DNA of 45,139 bases from an uncultured Ignavibacteria bacterium (GCA_913061095.1 CAJXVM010000030.1:1-45139), one strand, 5' to 3'. Shown: positions 24,223 to 34,185, numbered from the stretch's first letter. The notes: a model not told the origin generated them from the letters alone. Numbers and translations: made by a program.

Positions 24223-25038
24223 ATGAAGCATCAAACTTTCTTCCGAAACAAATGCGTATTCACGAACGATGAATTCGCCCGGTACCTGTCCGAGCAGGGA
24301 GACTACGGGAAGCGGGCAGCTGAACGGTTCCTGGCGTACTACAAGAGTACAGGACGAATCCAGCAGATCCGTCGCGGGTTGTATGCCGTCAATTCCGAGC
24401 GGGCGCAGATATCGCCCAGCGTTCCGGGGTCAGTCGATCCCTATCTCGTAGCGTCAAAACTCACTCCGGATGCAGTGCTGTCTCACCACACGGCACTGGA
24501 ATTTCACGGACGGGCGCACTCGATATGGCAGCGATTCGTGTACTCGTCCGCTCGCCCATTGGCGCCCGTACAGTTCGCATTGTGGGAGTTCCGCGGCACA
24601 ACATTTCCCGCGCAGCTGCTTCGGGCAGGTGCGACAGATTATGATGTTCTCACAGGAGAACGCGCGGGCTGTAATCTTCGAGTGACAAGTTTCGAACGCA
24701 CACTCGTCGATGTCCTCGACAGGCCGGACCTTGCCGGGAGCTGGGAGGAGATATGGCTGTCCCTGGAAAGCATCGAATTTTTCAACCTCGGCAGGGTCAT
24801 CGGCTACACCGAGTTGCTCTCCAACGCCACGACCGCCGCAAAGGTCGGGTTCTTCCTGGAACAGCATCGCGACGCGCTCATGGTCGAGCAGCAACATCTC
24901 GATGCGCTGAAGAAGATGTGTCCGAAGCAGCCGCACTACCTTGACCGTGCTGCTCGCGGTTCCGGTCGCTATCTCCCTGAGTGGCAGCTCATCGTTCCTG
25001 TTTCACTCCTTGAGCAGAGCTGGAGGGACGACGTATGA
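24223..25038 (+). CDS. AbiEi-family type IV antitoxin (intact pair)
   Basis: 271 residues. The N-terminal winged helix (FTNDEFARYLSEQGDYGKRA, then RGLYAVN) and the AbiEi core are recognisable: LVASKLTPDAVLSHHTALEF, FRGTTFPAQLL, LRVTSFERTLVDVLDRPDLA. The antitoxin represses the operon and neutralises the nucleotidyltransferase encoded next, whose ATG overlaps the stop (ATGA at 25035). No clear ribosome site precedes its ATG. The AT-rich region upstream contains a nine-base inverted repeat suitable as an operator. Unlike the AbiE locus at 9.7-10.5 kb, both genes are full length, so this pair is probably functional, giving abortive-infection defence or stabilisation. Confidence 0.9.
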   Translation: MKHQTFFRNKCVFTNDEFARYLSEQGDYGKRAAERFLAYYKSTGRIQQIRRGLYAVNSERAQISPSVPGSVDPYLVASKLTPDAVLSHHTALEFHGRAHSIWQRFVYSSARPLAPVQFALWEFRGTTFPAQLLRAGATDYDVLTGERAGCNLRVTSFERTLVDVLDRPDLAGSWEEIWLSLESIEFFNLGRVIGYTELLSNATTAAKVGFFLEQHRDALMVEQQHLDALKKMCPKQPHYLDRAARGSGRYLPEWQLIVPVSLLEQSWRDDV

Positions 25039-26006
25039 ACATTTCACGCGAAAAACTGCAGGAGGAAGCGGCCGCGACGGGCTTCCGGCCGGAAGTGCTG
25101 GAGAAAGTGGCGATTCTCCTTGGCATTCTCAACGGGATACAGGCACACCCGTATCTCAGAGGAAAACTTGCCTTGAAAGGAGGAACAGCACTGAACCTCT
25201 TCATCTTCGAGGTACCACGGCTCTCCGTCGACATCGATCTGAACTACATCGGTGAAGCGGAACGTGATCGGATGAAGACGGAGCGGCCGAATGTTGAGAA
25301 AGCATTGCATGCGGTGTTTGCACGGGAAGGATTGACGGTGCGGCGGATTCCGATGGAACATGCCGGCGGGAAGTGGATGCTGCGATACGCAAGCGCAATC
25401 TCGGGAAGTGGGAACCTTGAGGTCGATCTGAATTACATGTTCCGCGTCCCATTGTTTCCCGCGCAACCACGTGATTCACGGCGGATTGGCGGCTGGCAGG
25501 CGCTAAATTTCCCTGTGCTTGATGTCCATGAACTGGTCGCAGGGAAGCTCGCAGCATTACTGGCAAGGTCGCAGGCGAGAGACCTGTTTGACACTGCACA
25601 GTTTCTGCAGCTGGGAGCAATATCACCACCATTGCTCCGCATGACATTCGTCGTTTACGGTGCCTCAAATCGCAAGGACTGGCGGATGGTGACTGCAGAT
25701 GGTCTGCAAGTCGATCCCGGAGAATTGGGAAGACTTCTTCTGCCAGTTTTGCGGACGGATCATCAAGGCCTGCAAACAAACCCGCTTGAGTACGGAAGGG
25801 AACTCGTGGATGACTGCCGAAAGCTTCTGTCGCTCGTGCTGCCCCTCACAGAGAATGAAAGTGGATTCCTCGACGGGATTCTTGATGATGGGATCATAGA
25901 CGCCGCACTGCTCACGGATGATCCAGTACTGCAACGTCGCATTCAGCAGCAACCATTGCTCGCATGGAAAGCGTCTAATGTGCTTCGCATGAAAGGCACA
26001 CACTGA
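25035..26006 (+). CDS. AbiEii-family nucleotidyltransferase toxin
   Basis: 323 residues. The nucleotidyltransferase signature is complete: LKGGTALNLF (GG at 49-50), then RLSVDIDLNYIG with Asp66 and Asp68, and the later helix ELVAGKLAALLARSQARDLFD that supplies the Lys and Asp of this family. AbiEii/MenT-type enzymes transfer nucleotides to tRNA 3' ends or other targets and halt growth, bringing about abortive infection. It overlaps the antitoxin by four bases, so the two are translationally coupled. The C-terminal helical region (residues 190-323) includes a long leucine-rich stretch. It converges with the DUF1998 helicase 47 bases further on. Both motif aspartates being present argues for activity. 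Confidence 0.92.
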   Translation: MNISREKLQEEAAATGFRPEVLEKVAILLGILNGIQAHPYLRGKLALKGGTALNLFIFEVPRLSVDIDLNYIGEAERDRMKTERPNVEKALHAVFAREGLTVRRIPMEHAGGKWMLRYASAISGSGNLEVDLNYMFRVPLFPAQPRDSRRIGGWQALNFPVLDVHELVAGKLAALLARSQARDLFDTAQFLQLGAISPPLLRMTFVVYGASNRKDWRMVTADGLQVDPGELGRLLLPVLRTDHQGLQTNPLEYGRELVDDCRKLLSLVLPLTENESGFLDGILDDGIIDAALLTDDPVLQRRIQQQPLLAWKASNVLRMKGTH

Positions 26007-26053
26007 AGCGAAATACCTGATTGCGCTTCTCCTTGTTGGAGCGGCAGAAGCGT

Positions 26054-29000
26054 TCAATTCGCTCCTGCGATTCGTGTACGGATTTCATCGAGCAGGCTGT
26101 GGAATCCGGAAGGGATCACAACCAGCCAGCCGGCTGAGCGGAACGGGTCCGCATTGCCGGCGCCTTCTTCCTCCATGAGCGCAATGCGCAGCCGCGGCCA
26201 TGCCACCGGGGCCTGGGCTACCATGGCTCCGTCCACCTCCAGTTCATAACTCTGCACGGCACCGCGGCAGCCCATGGATTGCAGACGGAGAAACGCCTCC
26301 AGTGCTTCGGGAGAAAGAAATTCCTCGGGCGCCTGGACGAGGCCGCTTTCCTCCATCGCCGATTCCCGGGTCGCCGATTCATGCGTTGCCGATTCATGCG
26401 TCGCCGATTCCCGCGTTGCAGATTCCTCCGGCGCCTGGCGGTCCGTCTGCATCGGAAGGATATCCAGGGCGGAGCTGGCGGCCACGGCGAATGCCGGATA
26501 GAACTGCGCGAAGTTCACCACGCGCAGCATACCGTTCCACACGTCGCCGTATTCCTCCGAAGCATATTGCTCCTTTTCATCGAAAAAGCGCAGCAGCATG
26601 CGCAGTCCCTCGACGCTGCCGGCCTGCGCCGCGGAGGCGACGGGCAGGACGCGCGCGAGCACGAGATACGGAGCGCCGGTCGATGTCTTCGGAATGGCTT
26701 CCGTGTACAACATGGCACCCGATCCGATGGATGGCGCGTCCAGCTCCTTCCAGGAACGGGCGTGCCAGAGCTGTTGCAGTCGTGCGTCGACCACCGCGGG
26801 AGCGAGCATGCCGCCGTCAAATCCAGCCAGTGCGTGCAACGCTGCAAATTCACGCCAGACGGTGATGTCCCGCGTCTCCAGCAGTTTCAGAAGCATGGAG
26901 AAGCTGTCCAGGGCATGAGTACCGTGAAGTGCACGTACCGCGTCACTCACAGCGCGATTATCCAGCAGCTTCGAGAAGACGTCGGCTTTCACGGTGAGAT
27001 AATTGTCGACGTCGAATTGCTTCCCCGTGAGGCCGAAATCCACGTCGTTCCAGGTGAGCGACCAGACGAGATATCGACCGCTGCGCATGATGGCGAGGCG
27101 CTGAGCGAGATCGTAGCCGACCCGGCCGCGGCCGCCGGACTGCGCGGCGTGATATGCGAATCCGTCGGTGTACACGGCGATGGGCAGCATGCTGTCGTCG
27201 CCGTCCGCGGGATAGATGACGAAATCGGCGCGGGTGGACAGCTCCACCCCGTCACTTTCACCGAGCAGTACCTGTGGCACGACTTCGTATTGCCGTCCCG
27301 CGAGCGTAAGATCGTACCGCGTCTTCCCCACGTGCTGCGAGCGTTTGAGACGCACCGGCTGACCGGCGACGGTCTGTGTACGCAGCGCCTCGAGGAAGCG
27401 CCGCTCCAGCTCGCTCTCCTGCAGCAGCGTAACGCTGATCTCGTCAATGCTCCGAATCTGTTGCAGACTGTTCCAGCCCTCGAGAATCGTATCAAGCAAT
27501 TCGAGTGCCACACTGCGACGGATGCTGTTCATCGCGTATCCCAGGCGCCATGAGAACACGCAGCGGTAGCAGCCGTCCTTTTCCTCATCCTGGTCGCAGG
27601 CACAGCCCTTGATGCGCGCGAGAGCAAGCTCAAACACCTCGCGCATTTCGTCGGTGGACTGCATCAGCTCCTTGAGATATCCCGTCCCTCCCGGCACGGC
27701 GTCGTACAGCACGAGATAGCGCTTGCTGCTGCCGCTCTCATGCACCGGCTCGCGCATGACGGTGTACTTGATGTGGTCGATATCCCCGCCGAATTTCTCG
27801 CGCAGGCCGGTGTACAGCGCGGCGATGAAGGACTGCAGCCGCTCGTCGTTCACATCCATCGACGTCGCCGGCAGCAGCATGCGCAGGGCCTCGGTGGTGA
27901 ACTCGCGGTAGAGATACAGCATTTCCGTGAAGACGCTCTCATCCTTCTCATCGCGGTAGCGGCAGGTGGACGTATGCCGCCGCTCGGCGTACTCGCTCTG
28001 CACGCGGCCGCAGTGTTTGCACACGGGGAAACCATGCACGGGAAGATCGCTGCCGGCCACGCGGATGACCTCGCCGTACGGATCCTCGACGCCGAAGTTC
28101 ACATCCTGGAAATCGGCGCTCCCCACGTACTCGAAACCGAAGGGCACGCGGCGGTTCTCGAGCATCCAGGCCGTGCTGATGGTGGATGCGTCGGGATGCA
28201 CGAGCAGGTCGCCCTGGTAATGCAGCGGTTCGCGGTCGTCCCGCTCGTCCCATGAACGGCTGCGCCGGTCGCTGGTCGTCGCCTGCACCTGCCGCAGGCG
28301 CAGCAGGCGATGCTTCTGCGCGACATCCTGCCAGCCGAGCGCGCCGCAGCGAGGACACCCGCCATGCGCGATACCCGCGGTTTCCAGCTCCGAGTGCGAG
28401 CATTCGGGACAGAAGCGCCACTCCTCGCGTTCGGAGAGCTGCAGGTTCACCTGGTCGATGACCACCTTCCTGCCGCCGGCATAAAAACTGTTGTCGGGCG
28501 CCAGTTCGCGGATCGCCGCGGCGGCCGGACGCTCGTATTCATAGAACGTCGTCCGCAATTCCTTTCCCCCGCCCGCCTTGCTCACGTGCCGATAGATAAT
28601 CGATCGCAGCGTGATGCCCGTTTCCGGGAAGGCGTAATTCGGCAGGAAGCCCGTGTCGGTGAGGAAATTATACACGCCGGTGCCCTGCAGCGCCTGCACC
28701 ATGTCGCGCAGACTCGTACGCTCCAGGTCCAGTTCTTCGAGAAGGACCTCGCGCGTATCCCCCGCGGCGGGATCTTCTTTCACCTGTTTGATCCTGCGTG
28801 TGATGGATTCGATGCGGCGCCGCATATCCTGGATCTCGGTGTTCTGCGCAAAGATGCGGTCGAAAAGATCGTTGAACACATTCCCGTCACTCTCCGTGCC
28901 GTACATCCGCGCGTGCAGGTACGCGCGGGTGTCGTCGTCCACCTCGTCGTGGAACATCCCGATGAATTCCTCGAACAGGGCGTCGCGGTGCTGCTGCACA

Positions 29001-32000
29001 AAGGAGAAAAAATTGTGCGGGAAATGCGGACCGTGCTCCTCGTCGAGATGCGCCATCACCTCGCGCAGCTGCCGCGGGATGGCCTGCGCGTTGACGCCCT
29101 GCTTCACCCAGCGGTCGAAGCAGTAGCCCAGCATCTGCCGTTCGAGCACGGCGGGCGCGTTGAGATAGCAGCCCGGCGGACGCACGTCGCCCTCGATCAT
29201 CTCCTTCGGTTCGGCATGATGGTACAGGTCATGCGGCCGCGCCATGGCGAGCGTCAACACGAGAGCACTGCCGTTGCGCCTGCCCGCGCGTCCCGAGCGC
29301 TGAATGTAATTCGCGGGACCGGGCGGCACGGAGCAATGGACAACGGTGGAGAGGTCGCCGATATCGACGCCCATCTCCAGCGTCGGCGTCGCGCTGAGCA
29401 GATTGGGCGACCAGGGATCGCCGCCGTGCCGGAACTCCCGCTCCAGCTCCTCCCGCTCGTCACGCTCCAGCAGTCCGGTATGCTCGCGGGCCACGATGCG
29501 CCGCACGTCGCCGGCACTGTACAGCGCGGCGTAGTAGTCAGCGCCTTCGGCCGTGCGCGTGTACCGTCCCCGGCAGCCGCTGCGCAGACAGGGCATGCCC
29601 TCCCAGGCATCCGCATGCATGGCGGCGGCGGACATCCCGTGTCCGCAGGCACCGCAGCGCAGCAACGCCACATCCGTCGTGACCCGCATGCGGGCGGGAT
29701 CGATGCCCCAGGCGAAGCCCCGATCCGTCTCCAGCTCGCGGAGCAATCCCGTTCCCGTCAGCGCCGCACGCAGCACGCGCAGGGCGTCGGGCACGTCGTT
29801 TTCGAAGAGACCCGGCAGCTCCGCGAGACAGCTCCGCATCCAGGCCGTGTACCACGGCGTGCCTTCCAGCGAATCGAAGGCGCCGCCCGGACGCGAGGAG
29901 AGGAACACCGGACTGCGGAAACGCGGTCCGAAGCCGGGCAGGTACGTCGGCTTGTTCAGCAGGTAGGTATTGCCTTCAGACCGGACATACGCATGCAGCA
30001 GGGGATGCAGGATGCCGCCGCGGTTTTTCATATGGGTGAGGAAGCCCAGGATGACGCGCCGCAGCGTCGCGGCGTCAAGAGTGCGCAGGGATTCGAACTC
30101 CCCGCGCAGCCGCGGCAATGCCTGTTCGATGGCGGCGTCGATGGATGCGCTGTCCGGCGCCGCGATGGACACCCCGCTGCGCTCGAGCGTGCGGCCGATG
30201 CGCGCGGAAAAACCGTATTCACTCAGGATTTCCCATGCGATGCGCTTTGAGAACAGATCGAGAAAATCGCTGTCCCCCGGGAGCTTGCCCGTGTTGCGCA
30301 GGACGTCCCATTCCTCGAGCCATTCCATGTCGGGAGGAAGGAAGGTCGTGATGAATTCCTTCTCATTCATGCGCTGCCGCCAGTGCGCGTCGAAACGCGC
30401 GGGCAGATCCGCAAGCGCGATATCGCGCGTCTCCCGCATGCACTGCTGCAGTGCCGTGCGGAAATTGAAGCGGTAGGTGCGCGCGGTGAAAAAGCCCGCG
30501 CGATGCGAGGCGTCCTGCACCGAGTCGGAGAAGGCGATGACCTTCTTGTCGTCATTGAAGGGCGAACCGAACAGCTGTCCGTTCATGACGGAAATCAGGC
30601 TGGCCGCGCGCGACCCCAGCACGGTGAGACTGTCCATGCCCCCGCAGTACGGACAATTGTGCAAACCGCGCACGCGTTCCTTGCCCTTTTTCAGTTCATG
30701 CCACTCCAGCACGCGGATCAGCGCGCCGCGTTCACCGCAGCCCGAACAGGCATCCCCGTTGTCCATTGTATTGAGCTGGAGGCAATGCGGACAGAGCAGA
30801 TGCGGTGTGCCGAAGGGCACATCCTCCCCGTCATGCGGGAAGAAGTATCGCGTGTCGTGGGCGTAGGCGAAGTGGTGCCGGTAGAATTTCTGCAGTCCGC
30901 CACGGATGCGCGCCGCGCCCCCGTCCTGCACGATGCCGCCCCAGGCCGCGGCGCCGCACTCACGGCAGTGCAGCAGGGGGAGATATTTCCTGTCTTCGTC
31001 CTCGCGCAGGTCGTCGGAATAGGCCAGCATCGGCTCGCGATCCACCGACACCACCATGCGGCGCAGTTCGCGCAGCCAGAGCTGCAGGCGAACATACAGG
31101 AAGGGACGCTCGCGCACCCCGTCGCGCACCCGCGCGGCGGAGACCAGCGCCGCCACACTGTCCACTGCGGCGGCAAGATGCCGCGCTTCGACATTCGCGT
31201 AGCGATCGATCGCGCGCAGGGCCTTCGCGAGTTCATCCTCCTCCCTTGCGCGGTTCTCCAGCACCCCGATGAGGTCACGGAAGAACGGCAGGGAGCGCAG
31301 GCGCTCGCCGAGCAGCAGCGGCCAATCGTCCTCCGGGGCATCCCGGCCGTCGAACCACAGCGCGGTTTGGCGGCGGAGGTACGCCTCCGGCGTTTCATCG
31401 GGCAGCGGACGAAGGTCAACCTCCCGAGGCAGCGCGGCATGATCGAGCGCTTCGCTGCCGGCGAGGAATTCCGCGGGACTCAGCAGTTCCTCGGTGATCA
31501 CGGCATTCTCGGGGAATTTCTCGCCGAACACGCGTCCGGCGTACTCGCGGAGCGGCGCGCTGTCGGCGCCCGCGCCCAGCGTGGCGGACGTCCCCACGCA
31601 GCAGAGATGTCCGGCCGGCGTTTCCAGCCGCTGCTTGAGCCGCCGGATAAGGCAGGCGAGATCCGTGCCCTGCGCGCCGTCGAAGGTATGCAGCTCATCC
31701 ACCACCAGGTAGCGCAGCGTGTCGGGCGCATTGTCCTTCCACAGCTCCGCGTCGCCCGGACGGATGAGCAGGAAATCGAGCATCTTGTAATTCGTGAGCA
31801 GGATATCCGGCGGATAGTCCCGCAGCGTTTCGCGTTCAGTGATCACCGAATCCGCCTGCATCGTCGTGGCGGGATGCTCCTGCTTCTGGCCGACATAGAG
31901 TCCGACCGAGAGAAAATGCTTCAGCTTTTCATTATTCCAGCAGATCCGCGCGATGCGTCCCGCCTGGTCGCTCGCCAGGGCATTCATCGGATAGATGATG

Positions 32001-32386
32001 ATCGCCTTGATCCCCTTCACGCCCTGCTTCTTCATCTCGTTGCAGTAATTCAGCACGGGATAGAGGAACGCCTCGGTTTTTCCCGATCCCGTACCGGTGG
32101 CGATGAGCGTGGATTTCGGATTCAGCAGTCCCAGCCGTCGGAACGCCCGTTCCTGGTGCAGGTACGGTGTGAAGCCGAGGGGGACATCCTCGAAAAACTC
32201 CTCCTCCCCTTCCCCCGGCTGGAACGGCAGTTTCAGCGACAGGTAGGGTCCGCGGAACAGCGTGCGTTCGCGCCGCAGGAAGTCCGGCAGCACCCGCGCG
32301 AAATGCGGCGTGGTGACGGGAAAGGTCGTCTCCAGGAAATCCGTGACGCCCTGTTGCAGCTGGGATGTGAGGATGGAGGGGAGCAT
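26054..32386 (-). CDS. giant SF2 DEAD/DEAH helicase with DUF1998 (DruE/MrfA-like)
   Basis: 2110 residues from the ATG at 32386, four bases after the nucleotidyltransferase stop; the longer frame to 32527 would overlap that gene. Walker A GTGSGKT is at 98-104, DELHTFDGAQGTDL near 228, and the SF2 C-terminal motifs SATPTLEMGVDIGD and YIQRSGRAGRR near 1010-1035. Cysteine pairs (HCRECG, CPHC, CSGC, CPYC) form zinc sites within the insert. The DUF1998 part near 1557 has YDAVPGGTGYLKEL followed by Cys clusters (CACDQDEEKDGCYRC). Residues about 1712-1800 look like a Vsr-type nuclease fold but lack the catalytic acid. A pentapeptide repeat and about 100 more residues end it. Helicases of this size and plan occur in Druantia (DruE) and related anti-phage systems; which one this is cannot be told from sequence alone. 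Confidence 0.88.
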   Translation of the reverse strand: MLPSILTSQLQQGVTDFLETTFPVTTPHFARVLPDFLRRERTLFRGPYLSLKLPFQPGEGEEEFFEDVPLGFTPYLHQERAFRRLGLLNPKSTLIATGTGSGKTEAFLYPVLNYCNEMKKQGVKGIKAIIIYPMNALASDQAGRIARICWNNEKLKHFLSVGLYVGQKQEHPATTMQADSVITERETLRDYPPDILLTNYKMLDFLLIRPGDAELWKDNAPDTLRYLVVDELHTFDGAQGTDLACLIRRLKQRLETPAGHLCCVGTSATLGAGADSAPLREYAGRVFGEKFPENAVITEELLSPAEFLAGSEALDHAALPREVDLRPLPDETPEAYLRRQTALWFDGRDAPEDDWPLLLGERLRSLPFFRDLIGVLENRAREEDELAKALRAIDRYANVEARHLAAAVDSVAALVSAARVRDGVRERPFLYVRLQLWLRELRRMVVSVDREPMLAYSDDLREDEDRKYLPLLHCRECGAAAWGGIVQDGGAARIRGGLQKFYRHHFAYAHDTRYFFPHDGEDVPFGTPHLLCPHCLQLNTMDNGDACSGCGERGALIRVLEWHELKKGKERVRGLHNCPYCGGMDSLTVLGSRAASLISVMNGQLFGSPFNDDKKVIAFSDSVQDASHRAGFFTARTYRFNFRTALQQCMRETRDIALADLPARFDAHWRQRMNEKEFITTFLPPDMEWLEEWDVLRNTGKLPGDSDFLDLFSKRIAWEILSEYGFSARIGRTLERSGVSIAAPDSASIDAAIEQALPRLRGEFESLRTLDAATLRRVILGFLTHMKNRGGILHPLLHAYVRSEGNTYLLNKPTYLPGFGPRFRSPVFLSSRPGGAFDSLEGTPWYTAWMRSCLAELPGLFENDVPDALRVLRAALTGTGLLRELETDRGFAWGIDPARMRVTTDVALLRCGACGHGMSAAAMHADAWEGMPCLRSGCRGRYTRTAEGADYYAALYSAGDVRRIVAREHTGLLERDEREELEREFRHGGDPWSPNLLSATPTLEMGVDIGDLSTVVHCSVPPGPANYIQRSGRAGRRNGSALVLTLAMARPHDLYHHAEPKEMIEGDVRPPGCYLNAPAVLERQMLGYCFDRWVKQGVNAQAIPRQLREVMAHLDEEHGPHFPHNFFSFVQQHRDALFEEFIGMFHDEVDDDTRAYLHARMYGTESDGNVFNDLFDRIFAQNTEIQDMRRRIESITRRIKQVKEDPAAGDTREVLLEELDLERTSLRDMVQALQGTGVYNFLTDTGFLPNYAFPETGITLRSIIYRHVSKAGGGKELRTTFYEYERPAAAAIRELAPDNSFYAGGRKVVIDQVNLQLSEREEWRFCPECSHSELETAGIAHGGCPRCGALGWQDVAQKHRLLRLRQVQATTSDRRSRSWDERDDREPLHYQGDLLVHPDASTISTAWMLENRRVPFGFEYVGSADFQDVNFGVEDPYGEVIRVAGSDLPVHGFPVCKHCGRVQSEYAERRHTSTCRYRDEKDESVFTEMLYLYREFTTEALRMLLPATSMDVNDERLQSFIAALYTGLREKFGGDIDHIKYTVMREPVHESGSSKRYLVLYDAVPGGTGYLKELMQSTDEMREVFELALARIKGCACDQDEEKDGCYRCVFSWRLGYAMNSIRRSVALELLDTILEGWNSLQQIRSIDEISVTLLQESELERRFLEALRTQTVAGQPVRLKRSQHVGKTRYDLTLAGRQYEVVPQVLLGESDGVELSTRADFVIYPADGDDSMLPIAVYTDGFAYHAAQSGGRGRVGYDLAQRLAIMRSGRYLVWSLTWNDVDFGLTGKQFDVDNYLTVKADVFSKLLDNRAVSDAVRALHGTHALDSFSMLLKLLETRDITVWREFAALHALAGFDGGMLAPAVVDARLQQLWHARSWKELDAPSIGSGAMLYTEAIPKTSTGAPYLVLARVLPVASAAQAGSVEGLRMLLRFFDEKEQYASEEYGDVWNGMLRVVNFAQFYPAFAVAASSALDILPMQTDRQAPEESATRESATHESATHESATRESAMEESGLVQAPEEFLSPEALEAFLRLQSMGCRGAVQSYELEVDGAMVAQAPVAWPRLRIALMEEEGAGNADPFRSAGWLVVIPSGFHSLLDEIRTRIAGAN
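26357..26430. repeat. in-frame 15-bp minisatellite in the helicase gene
   Basis: Five imperfect copies of a 15-base unit (CGCCGATTCATGCGT on the plus strand) encode repeated Glu-Ser-Ala-Thr-His/Arg pentapeptides near residues 1985-2010. Copy-number changes would keep the frame. Confidence 0.85.
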
Positions 32387-32390
32387 GGTA

Positions 32391-33182
32391 CTAACTATCA
32401 TTCGATAATGACACAGTTGAGGGACCCGGAAGACCATAGTGTTCCCGGATCTCGGAGCATACGTCAGCAAGGGAACGGTCACGATATCCGAACCTGCGAG
32501 GATCGAGGTCGGTCTCCTGGACAACATTCAGGAACTGTGCCAGATCTTCAACAACAGATCCCGGAAGCTGTGGACGCTGCTCAGGATCGACGATCCGGAA
32601 TAATCTGAACACGTCTGCCCTGTGCTTGCGGATATCATGGCTCTGCACTGGCTCACCACGTTCACGACGGGCGCTGAGATCAAGAAAAGCTCGGGCTTTC
32701 AGGGGGATAATGTATTCCTGTCGCAGCCGGGTCAGGCCATTGCTTTCATATCTTCCGGAAAGCGCGAATCCATAGTAATCAGGATCGAGGAGTATCGCGG
32801 ACAAGCTCACTCCCGGCTCATCGGTGGGAATCGGGGCCAGATGCCCGAGTCCCTCGATTTCAAGCCCATCCGGTACGAGGGAGAAGAACTCGAGCATGGA
32901 TGGGAAGCTATCGTCTTCGGGATGCGAGAACCGATACAGGCAGGGCGTTCCATCGCTTTTCGTGCGCTGCTCATAGCGTCCGGCTTCAACGAAATCCCGA
33001 ATGACGGCAATGAAGGCCGCATCCAGTTCTCCCACTACAAGGATGATATCAAGGTCTTTCGTCGCACGGAAGTCCTCACCGGCTTCCGCCATGGCGGCAT
33101 CCGCGGCGGTGCCACCGATGAGAATGTACTTGTCCGTAAAATCCCTGAACCAGTCCCTGAAAACGTCCAATCCCCTCACCAT
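32391..33182 (-). CDS. nucleotidyltransferase toxin (AbiEii/MNT-like)
   Basis: 263 residues. The nucleotidyltransferase core is at the N-terminus: YILIGGTAADAAM with GG at 23-24, followed by RATKDLDIILVV with Asp43 and Asp45, the metal-binding DxD pair. A third acidic position could be in SMLEFFSLV. The second half is helical with LKARAFLDLSARRERG and a conserved-looking HDIRKHRADVFRLFRI, reminiscent of AbiEii and other MNT toxins. It overlaps the regulator gene by seven bases (ATGGTGA) and is followed after four bases by the helicase. Probably a growth-inhibiting nucleotidyltransferase neutralised by its neighbour; substrate unknown. Being trapped between an antitoxin-like gene and a helicase is unusual and suggests a three-gene unit. 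Confidence 0.82.
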   Translation of the reverse strand: MVRGLDVFRDWFRDFTDKYILIGGTAADAAMAEAGEDFRATKDLDIILVVGELDAAFIAVIRDFVEAGRYEQRTKSDGTPCLYRFSHPEDDSFPSMLEFFSLVPDGLEIEGLGHLAPIPTDEPGVSLSAILLDPDYYGFALSGRYESNGLTRLRQEYIIPLKARAFLDLSARRERGEPVQSHDIRKHRADVFRLFRIVDPEQRPQLPGSVVEDLAQFLNVVQETDLDPRRFGYRDRSLADVCSEIREHYGLPGPSTVSLSNDS

Positions 33183-34168
33183 GCGATTCCCTCCAGGAGT
33201 TCTTCAAGAGCTGCCTCAACCCGTTCATCATCGGTATCCCGCAAGCTCAGGTACACCGACAACGGATCGGCGATATCGTCGGCCGAAAGCAGTGAGGGCT
33301 CATACCGCCACACCTCCAGTTCCAGCGAAGCGTTTTCGGGACTTGGAATGACCTGAATCACGCCGGATTCGACAGTGTTTTTCCAGGTCTTGCCGCTCAT
33401 GGCGTACACTTCGGGATCCGGTGATGCAAGCATGCCGAAACGCGACAGGGCCGAGAGTCCGGCGAGAACTCCCGGTGGCCTCGACCCGGAGGCAAGGACA
33501 TAAACACTACGGCGGACGGGCGTACGCAGGAACGGAAGTGCTCGCTCCCAGGCCGACCATCGACTGTCCACGAATTCCGCCACTCTTTCCCTCCCGTGCT
33601 GCGTCACATGGACGAGATCCGCCGCTTCAAGTTCCTCGAAAGCCCGGGTCAGCGTCATGTTGCTATAGCCCAGGTGTTCCGCATATACGGACGGGTTGAA
33701 ATGCTGATCGGGGTGATACAGGGCATGAAGCAGAACGACCTGGGTTGAAGGACTGAACGGCTTCACAGGGTTCTTCTGCACTCTGCGGAAGTGTTCACGC
33801 AAGTCCATTCCCAGCTGCGGCAGATACATCTGTCTGCCGGGAACGACGAACGGGACTTTCTCCATGATAAGACGCTTCCTGTTATACGTGCTGATGGAGG
33901 GATGCACATACATCAGCTCCCCGAACCATTTGTCCCGCAGCATATCAAGGTGCTTCTGAACCACTGCAGGTGACCGCTCCTCTTCCCCGCGGTCGAACAG
34001 AACCAGCCATGGCGTACCAAGGAGATCACACTCGAAGAACACATACGCATCCCGAAGATACATCGGGATACGGTCTTCTTCCGGCCACGGTCGCAGTGAT
34101 ACGGATATTCCCAGATTTTCCAGGAAATACCGCTCGAGCTCTTTCGATATGGCTGAGGCGTGGACCAT
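33176..34168 (-). CDS. AbiEi-like winged-helix regulator/antitoxin
   Basis: 330 residues from the ATG at 34168; earlier ATGs at 34198 and 34192 lie inside the operator palindrome and would precede the predicted start of transcription. The N-terminal 150 residues resemble a nucleotidyltransferase-like or endonuclease-like fold without clear motifs (RDAYVFFECDLLGTPWLVLF). The middle (about 165-230) is a winged helix: STQVVLLHALYHPDQHFNPS, then LGYSNMTLTRAFEELEAADL and a wing with QHGRERV. The C-terminal part (RSVYVLASGSRPPGVLAGLS to the end) resembles the AbiEi C-terminal domain. It is the first gene of an operon with the nucleotidyltransferase and the giant helicase; the gene order and overlap fit an AbiEi antitoxin. 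Autorepression at the palindrome 34186-34216 is likely. Confidence 0.75.
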   Translation of the reverse strand: MVHASAISKELERYFLENLGISVSLRPWPEEDRIPMYLRDAYVFFECDLLGTPWLVLFDRGEEERSPAVVQKHLDMLRDKWFGELMYVHPSISTYNRKRLIMEKVPFVVPGRQMYLPQLGMDLREHFRRVQKNPVKPFSPSTQVVLLHALYHPDQHFNPSVYAEHLGYSNMTLTRAFEELEAADLVHVTQHGRERVAEFVDSRWSAWERALPFLRTPVRRSVYVLASGSRPPGVLAGLSALSRFGMLASPDPEVYAMSGKTWKNTVESGVIQVIPSPENASLELEVWRYEPSLLSADDIADPLSVYLSLRDTDDERVEAALEELLEGIAW

Positions 34169-34185
34169 AATCTCAACATTTTTTC

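Noticed and set aside
28310-32608. Plus-strand open frames of 646 and 741 codons
   Set aside because: Antisense to the DUF1998 helicase; translation shows only His/Arg/Ala-rich shadow sequence without motifs.
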